Shown: positions 52,235 through 61,200 of the stretch, piece after piece | Layout: each line of letters starts with the position of its first letter | Numbering within the stretch: position 1 is the stretch's first letter | NCBI GenBank assembly: GCA_016700115.1 | Contig: CP064999.1 | Coordinates: forward strand, 3,658,001-3,722,000 | Origin: Sphingobacteriales bacterium | GTDB taxonomy: Bacteria > Bacteroidota > Bacteroidia > Chitinophagales > UBA2359 | Reading direction: 5' to 3' | Length of the DNA stretch: 64,000 nucleotides | The notes under the pieces: generated by a model | Told to the model about the DNA's origin: nothing | What the model saw: only the letters and a program-made list of their open reading frames with translations | The model's database searches: none | Program-made: the position numbers and the translations under genes

Positions 52235-55200
52235 TTATGGAGAACAACCGTTATTATCAGTAAGTATGAATATATAATCGGTGTTGCCGTGCAAACCGGA
52301 AATAGTGAAGTTGCCTGCACTGTTGATAATGACCGGAGGATTTGGTAATCCATGGTTTGGTGTCCAACTGAGTGTATAAGGTAATGCTCCACCCTGAATA
52401 TTGAGTAAAACAGAACCTTCATTTATCTGACAATAGTCGGGGTTTTGACAATATGTAACCGAAGGGCGACTGTTGATGGTGATGTTTTCTGAAACGATAC
52501 CTGTACAAGAATTTCCATCGGCAACGGTTACACTCACCGAACCACTTCCGGCAAGCCCCCAATGAACGGATACAAAGTTATCGTTGATTCCACCTCCACC
52601 GGTAACTGTACCGCCATTAATTGTCCATATATAGTTACTATAAACAGAGTTTAAAGTATAAGTATGATCAGAATTTGTACAAACCGATAGGGCAGGGGTC
52701 AGGAATGCAGGTGTTGGATTTGTGTTGATTGTTACAGTTGCAGGATTGCTTACTACAGATTCACAGCCTTCTCCGGAAGCAGCAATGACACAACGGAACT
52801 GGTGAACTCCTGCACTTGTGATATTTCCAACATTTACCATAGCTGTGTTTTGGTTTGTGTAAACAGCGCCACCCGGTGTTCCATTTACAACATTATCCCA
52901 GGTCAGTCCGCCGAAATATTGCCATTGATAGGTAATATTTCCGGCACCTCCGCTTACGGCAACATTTAATACCGCCCCATTCCCCGCACATACAGTAACA
53001 TTAACCGGCTGTGTTTCGACCGTCAATTCAGGTTTAACCGTTACTAATGTTTGGGCGGCATCGCCGGGACATCCATTTGCCACAGGTGTAATGGTAAAAT
53101 TAACCGCTTGTTCTGTAGTTTCTGAATGGCTCAATGCAATGGCAATCGGTCCTGATACACCGTTTGCAGAATTTGTGCCGGTAACAACTGTCGAAATATC
53201 TCGGGTCCAGTTAAACAAAGTACCGGTAATATTAGCTGGAGAATTACTCAACACAATATCAGTAACACCACCGGTACAAATCACAGGATCATTGTTGGTG
53301 ATGGCTACTGTAGGAATAGGATGAACGATGACTGTACCGGTTACAGGGGTACCATTGCAAACAGTACTACCGGATACGTTTTGAGGAGTAACGGTTATGT
53401 TATAACTTCCTGCTATTGTACCGCTAAGGGTAATGCTGTTTGAAGTAGAGCTGCCGGAAAGTGATGGTGGTAAATTCCATAAATATTGAGTGGCTAATGA
53501 TACTCCGTTTATTGTTGCAACCGCCGAAGCACCGGAACAAAACTCAGTTAAATCTATACTTCCACCGGTGGGATTTTCTAAAATGGTTACGTTAAAGCTA
53601 CAAGGGGCGCTGCTATTGCCGGCCAAATCAACCGTCCTGAAAGTATTAGTAGTTATCCCCACAGGGAAAATTGCTCCGCTTGTCAAACCTGATATTTGAT
53701 TTACCACTGCACCGGAACAATTATCGGAAGCAGAGGGAAGCGTATAACTGATAGTTGAAGTATTTTCGCAAGCAACAATATCTGAAGGACAATTGCTTAA
53801 AACAGGTATTTCGTTGTCGGTTATTAACACAGATTGATTACATGTGGAGGAGTTACCACAATTATCAGTCGCTGTCCAGGTGATGACAACAGTGCCAACA
53901 GGATAAACATCGTTTAAAGAAGCTAAATCGCTTCGAACACCTGCCATAGCCGGTGTTCCGCAGTTATCAGTAGCAACCGGAGCTGTAATAACAACAGAAG
54001 CCTCACAAGATCCTGTATCTGCTGTTTGTGAAACAGGTGCAGGATAGGTAAATGAAGGAGGTGTGGTGTCTATGGTTCTGATTAGGTTTTGTGAAACCGT
54101 GATACTTTTTCCACAAACATCGGTAACTGAATAAGTGCGAACCGTAGTTTCAGTACATCCTGACAAAGAAGGTGTGCCGTCACCGGCAAAGGCTACTGTT
54201 ATCGGTCCCAAACAATTGTCAGCTTCATCCGTAACCATGGTAATATCAGGAGCAGGAAACGAACCATTGCAACCTGAAAGGGTGATAGGTGCAGGATTGC
54301 CGGCTGTAGGCGGAGTACCGTCAATCGTCCAGGTATAAGTGATAGTTACTGCATCGGCAACATTACCACAAGCATCGGTATAGTTTGCTGTCCATGATTG
54401 AGAGAACATACAACCGGTATTTGAAGCACCGGAAGTAGTAACTACAGGAAGGATGCTTCCTTCGCAGTTGTCTGTACCGCTAAACAAAGGCGGGGTTATT
54501 GTCGGATTGCATCCTAAATTTTGATTAGAATTAGCGGTTGTAATAACAGGTTTAACTACATCTTGAATCCATGAATAGGTTATTGAGCAATTTGAACTAT
54601 TATTGCAGACATCAGTAGCAGTTACAGTCCATATCTGAGAATAATTGCAGCCTGTGTTGTTGACTGTAGCTCCTGTAGCAGTTAAGGCAGGAGAATTACA
54701 GTTGTCGGTAACAGCACCGGCATCTGAAATTGCCTGTAAAGAATTTATAGCAGCCGGATTACATCCCAAAATCAGTGAAGAAGCAGGGCAAGCGGTAAAT
54801 ACAGGTGCAACTGAATCTGCCACATTAACTGTTTTGCTGCAAGCCGAAGTACAACCATTGCTGTCTGTAACTGTAAGATTGATGGTAAACGAATCATTGC
54901 AAATATTACCGGCTACAACATTCACAGAAGAATTATTGGCCGCACCCGAAATAATTGCATTTCCACTTACAGACCATAAATAGCTACTCATACCGGAAGG
55001 TGCGGTATAAACCTGAGATGAAACGGGGCAAACCGGTCCGTTGTTTCCGATTATGGTACAATCCGGAGCGGTAACCGCCAGATTTAATGTAGTCGTGGTA
55101 AAACCGCAAGCATTTGTTGCTGTAATCAAGTAATTAGAAGCTGCAGTTGGTGTATTAGGGGTGCCACTAATTGTTCCGTTTCCGGTATTCAAAGTTAATC

Positions 55201-58200
55201 CATTTGGTAAAGTCGGACTAACTGTAAATGTATGGGGCGATGTGCCATTGACTGTTGCCAGATTATTGGTTATAGGAAATCCACTACAATAATTAACCGG
55301 ATTAGTTGAATAAGTAAGTGAGGTAGGCGATATACAGCAGACATTCACGGTTACTTGCCGGCAGCCCGAAGCCCAGGTTGGTAAACCACAATCAGGACTA
55401 CCGGTTGCATCAACCATTAAAGCATAAGTTCGGGAAACGGTTAATCCTGACGGGGGGTTGTAGCTGTTACTATTTGCGCCGGGAATGATTGTCCATCCCG
55501 AAGTATTTGTTCCGGTTGGACAAGTAACGATTCCGTCCTGATAGTACCATTGATAACTAAATGAATTTTGCCCGCCGGATGGTAAAGAAGATAAAGTAAT
55601 GTCAGATGGGTCATCACCTAAACAAATCGATTCATTACCATTATTGATAGTGCCGAAATTAACTTGATTCAATACGGTTAATTCCCCACTTACATTAGTA
55701 ATTCCATCCCAGGTTCCTCCGCCTCCGCTGCTATAACCACCATATTGATAAGGACAGGAATTGATCTTGTAACGATAGGTATAGTAATAAGTACCTCCGC
55801 TCAATCCGGTTAAATTGAATAGGTATTCATCATTGTTTGTTCCTCCGCCTGCCGGATTAAAGTTTGCAGGTTGCCAGTTTGTCCAGGTATTTGGATTTGT
55901 GTTTGCAGTATGATATCCCAATTCAGCGACTATATTAGCTCCTTGTAATCCCGCTCCGGGTGTTACACCGGGTTCATAAACCTGACCATAAATTGTCAAA
56001 ACTCCTGTGGAGGCACATATAGTACCATTTGAAGGGTGTTGTAAATTGAAATAATCCAATTGATTGACAGAGTAACTTACGGTATTATATATACCATCCC
56101 CACAACCGGTTCCGGTAGCTGTACGACGGGTGCGGATTTGTATTGTGTTTGAACCTAACATGCTTAAAGTAGCAGTTATAGTTGTACCCGGAGTATAAGA
56201 ATTCCATACCACCCCGCCGTTTATACTAAATTCATACACATCAACAACTGTACCTGTACCACCTGTACCACCGGTAAACGTAGCAGAAACGTCTTCACCC
56301 AAACAAAGGGTACTGCCTGAAACTAAAGTAGGTACAATAGTTTGTGAAACAGGGTCGGAAACAACCGTATAACTCTTGGTGTTAGAATAGGCGATACTAT
56401 TACAACCATCAGTGATTTTGAGGCGATAACACATAGAACCAACTGTGTTTAAAGCAGGAGGATTGAAACTTAATGAAGTAGTATTGCCATCTTCAGCAGT
56501 CGCATTGATCCATGTGCCGGTACATCCGGAAGATTGCTCCCATTGATAAGTATAAGACCCGTTCCCTCCGGAAGGAGCACCCACATTAAATGATGCTGGA
56601 TTACCACCCACACATTGTGTCAATGAAGCCGACCCTCCAACAGCACCGGAAGTAATAATTGTTCCAAATACTGTTAAAGTACCACTTGTTTGAGTAGTTC
56701 CGTTCCAAAATCCATTGGGATATCCGCCATATTGATAAGGGCATCCATTTAAAGAATACCGGAAAGTATAAAAATAAGTGCCGGGAGATAGTCCGCTTAA
56801 TGTTCCGGTAAATTCATCGTTGTTTCCCACTTGAACATTAAATGATGCAGGCGACCAATTTGTCCAGGTGTTTGGATTAGTGTTTGAGGTATGATATCCG
56901 ATTTGGGCTGACAAACCTGTTCCTACGCCTGCAGGTTCAGTTATGCCGGGTTCATAAACCTGACCATAAACTAATAAACTTCCATTTGAACAAATAGATG
57001 CTGTATTAGGAAACTGAAGATTTGCATAATCAATTGGACTAATTACCGTAATAGTTCCTGATGAGGTTATTACTGGACAACTATTTCCACTTGTAGTTAC
57101 TGTATAATTAAATACCCCACTAACTGATGGAGTGCCGCTAATTGTAAAATTCCCTGACGAAAACATTCCGGTTACGCCTGAGGGTAATCCACTGACATTA
57201 GCACTTGTAGCCCCACCTCCGACAGCATAAACGATATTTCCAATTGCAGCGTTTTCACAGACAGTTTGAGTTGGCGATCCGGACGTAAGGCTTAATGTAT
57301 GCAGTGAATTTACAGTAATCAATAAAGAAGCACAGGTTGTAGTATTGCAATCTCCGGAATACCTGACATAATAAGTTGTATTGGAGGCTGGCGATACTGT
57401 AATACTGTTGCCGGTTCCGGCAGATATACCTCCACACGAACCGGTAAACCATTGTATTGCAGCTCCTGTACCTAAAGTTCCTCCAGTAACGGTTAGCGTT
57501 GTACTGCTGCCATCACAAATAGTCGAAACTCCGGAAATACCTGTTGGTGCTATTGACGGATCATTTCGGGAAACTACCACATCATCTTGAGAATCTGCAC
57601 AAACTCCATTGGGTAATGTCCAACGGAAAGTGTTTGCACCCAAACCAAGTCCGGTTACTGGTGAAGTCGGGCTGTTGGCATTGGTGAAAGTTCCTGAACC
57701 GGAAACTACCGACCAAGTGCCTGTTCCTGTTGCAGGAGTATTGGCTGCAAGTGTAGCAGAAGTAGCGCAAACGGTTTGGTCAGGACCTGCATTGGCAGTG
57801 GTTAAATCATCACGAGTGATGACCACATCATCTTGAGAATCTGCACAAACTCCATTGGGTAATGTCCAACGGAAAGTGTTTGCACCCAAACCAAGACCTG
57901 TTACTGTTGAAGTCGGGCTATTGGCATTAGTGAAAGTTCCGGTACCTGATACAACTGTCCAAGTTCCAGTTCCTGTTGCAGGAGTATTGGCAGCAAGGGT
58001 TGCAGAAGTAGCGCAAACGGTTTGATCAGGACCTGCATTGGCAGTGGTGAAGTCATCGCGAGTGATGACCACATCATCTTGCGAATCTGCACAAACTCCA
58101 TTGGGTAATGTCCAACGGAAAGTGTTTGCACCCAAACCAAGTCCGGTTACTGTTGAAGTCGAGCTATTGGCATTAGTAAAAGTTCCGGTACCTGATACAA

Positions 58201-61200
58201 CTGACCATGTGCCTGTTCCTGTTGCAGGAGTATTGGCAGCAAGCGTAGCAGAAGTAGCACAAATGGTTTGGTCAGAACCTGCGTTGGCGGTAGTTAAGTC
58301 ATCACGAGTAATAACCACATCATCTTGAGAATCGGTACAAACCCCATTGGGTAATGTCCAACGGAAAGTGTTTGCACCCAAACCAAGTCCGGTTACTGTT
58401 GAAGTCGGGCTATTGGCATTAGTAAAAGTTCCTGAACCTGAAATGACCGACCAAGTACCTGTTCCTGTTGCAGGAGTATTGGCGGCAAGTGTAGCAGAAG
58501 TAGCGCAAATGGTCTGGTCAGAGCCTGCATTGGCGGTGGAAAACTCATCACGAGTGATGACCACATCATCTTGAGAATCAGCACAAACCCCATTTGGTAA
58601 AGTCCAGCGGAAAGTGTTTGCACCCAATCCAAGTCCTGTTACTGTTGAAGTCGGGCTATTGGCATTGGTGAAAGTTCCTGCACCGGAAATGACCGTCCAT
58701 GTGCCTGTTCCTGTTGCAGGAGAGTTGGCAGCAAGCGTAGCAAAAGTAGCGCAAACAGTTTGGTCAGAACCTGCGTTGGCGGTGGTTAAGTCATCGCGAG
58801 TGATGACCACATCATCTTGTGAATCTGTACAAACCCCATTGGGTAATGTCCAACGGAAAGTGTTTACACCCAAACCAAGTCCGGTTACTGGTGAAGTCGG
58901 GCTATTGGCATTGGTGAAAGTTCCTGCACCGGAAATGACCGACCATGTGCCTGTTCCTGTTGCAGGAGTATTGGCAGCAAGTGTAGCAGAAGTAGCGCAA
59001 ACGGTTTGGTCAGGACCTGCATTGGCAGTGGTTAAGTCATCGCGAGTGATGACCACATCATCTTGAGAATCAGCACAAACCCCATTTGGTAAAGTCCAGC
59101 GGAAAGTGTTTGCACCCAATCCAAGTCCTGTTACTGTTGAAGTCGGGCTATTAGCATTGGTGAAAGTTCCTGCACCGGAAATGACCGACCAAGTTCCTGT
59201 TCCTGTTGCAGGAGTATTGGCGGCAAGCGTAGCAGAAGTAGCGCAAACGGTTTGGTCGGAACCCGCGTTGGCGGTGGTTAAATCATCGCGAGTGATGACC
59301 ACTTCATCTTGAGAATCAGCACAAACCCCATTGGGTAATGTCCAACGGAAAGTGTTTGCACCCAAACCAAGTCCGGTTACTGGTGAAGTTGGGCTATTGG
59401 CATTAGTAAAAGTTCCGGTACCTGATACAACTGTCCAAGTTCCTGTTCCTGTTGCAGGAGTATTGGCGGCAAGTGTAGCAGAAGTAGCACAAATGGTTTG
59501 GTCGGAACCTGCGTTGGCGGTGGTTAAATCATCGCGAGTGATGACCACATCATCTTGTGAATCGGTACAAACCCCATTGGGTAATGTCCAACGGAAAGTG
59601 TTTGCACCCAATCCAAGTCCGGTTACTGGTGAAGTCGGGCTATTGGCATTGGTGAAAGTTCCGGTACCTGATACAACTGTCCAAGTGCCTATTCCTGTTG
59701 CAGGAGTATTGGCGGCAAGCGTTGCAGAAGTAGCGCAAACGGTTTGGTCGGAACCTGCGTTGGCGGCAGTAAAGTCGTTACGAGTGATGACCACATCATC
59801 TTGCGAATCGGTACAAACCCCATTTGGTAAATTCCAACGGAAAGTGTTTGCACCCAAACCAAGACCTGTTACTGTTGAAGTCGGGCTATTGGCATTGGTG
59901 AAAGTTCCTGCACCGGAAATGACCGTCCATGTGCCTGTTCCTGTTGCAGGAGTATTGGCAGCAAGGGTTGCAGAAGTAGCGCAAACGGTTTGATCAGGAC
60001 CTGCATTGGCAGTGGTAAAGTCATCGCGAGTGATGACCACATCATCTTGAGAATCAGTACAAACCCCATTGGGTAATGTCCAACGGAAAGTGTTTGCACC
60101 CAAACCAAGTCCGGTTACCGTTGAAGTTGGGCTGTTGGCATTGGTGAAAGTTCCTGAACCGGAAACTACCGACCATGTGCCTGTTCCTGTTGCAGGAGTA
60201 TTGGCAGCAAGGGTTGCAGAAGTAGAGCAAACAGTTTGGTCGGAACCTGCGTTGGCGGCAGTAAAGTCGTTACGAGTGATGACCACATCATCTTGAGAAT
60301 CAGTACAAACCCCATTGGGTAATGTCCAACGGAAAGTGTTTGCACCCAAACCAAGTCCGGTTACTGTTGAAGTCGGGCTATTGGCATTGGTGAAAGTTCC
60401 TGCACCGGAAATGACCGACCAAGTGCCTGTTCCTGTTGCAGGAGCATTGGCGGCAAGCGTTGCAGAAGTAGCGCAAACGGTTTGATCAGGACCTGCGTTG
60501 GCAGTGGTTAAGTCATCGCGAGTGATGACCACATCATCTTGAGAATCTGCACAAACTCCATTGGGTAATGTCCAACGGAAAGTGTTAGCACCCAAACTGA
60601 GTCCGGTTACTGTTGAAGTCGGGCTATTGGCATTGGTGAAAGTTCCGGTACCTGATACAACTGACCATGTGCCTGTTCCTGTTGCAGGAGTATTGGCAGC
60701 AAGCGTAGCAGAAGTAGCACAAATGGTTTGGTCGGAACCTGCGTTGGCAGTGGTTAAGTCATCGCGAGTGATGACCACATCATCTTGCGAATCTGCACAA
60801 ACTCCATTGGGTAATGTCCAACGGAAAGTGTTTGCACCCAAACCAAGACCGGTTACTGGTGAAGTTGGGCTATTGGCATTGGTAAAAGTTCCGGTACCTG
60901 ATACAACTGACCATGTGCCTGTTCCTGTTGCAGGAGTATTGGCGGCAAGCGTAGCAGAAGTAGCGCAAACGGTTTGGTCTGGACCTGCATTGGCAGTGGT
61001 TAAATCATCACGAGTGATGATCACATCATCTTGTGAATCGGTGCAAACTCCATTGGGTAATGTCCAACGGAAAGTGTTTGCACCCAAACTGAGTCCGGTT
61101 ACTGTTGATGTCGGGCTATTGGCATTAGTAAAAGTTCCGGTACCTGATACAACTGTCCAAGTTCCCGTTCCTGTTGCAGGAGTATTGGCGGCAAGCGTAG

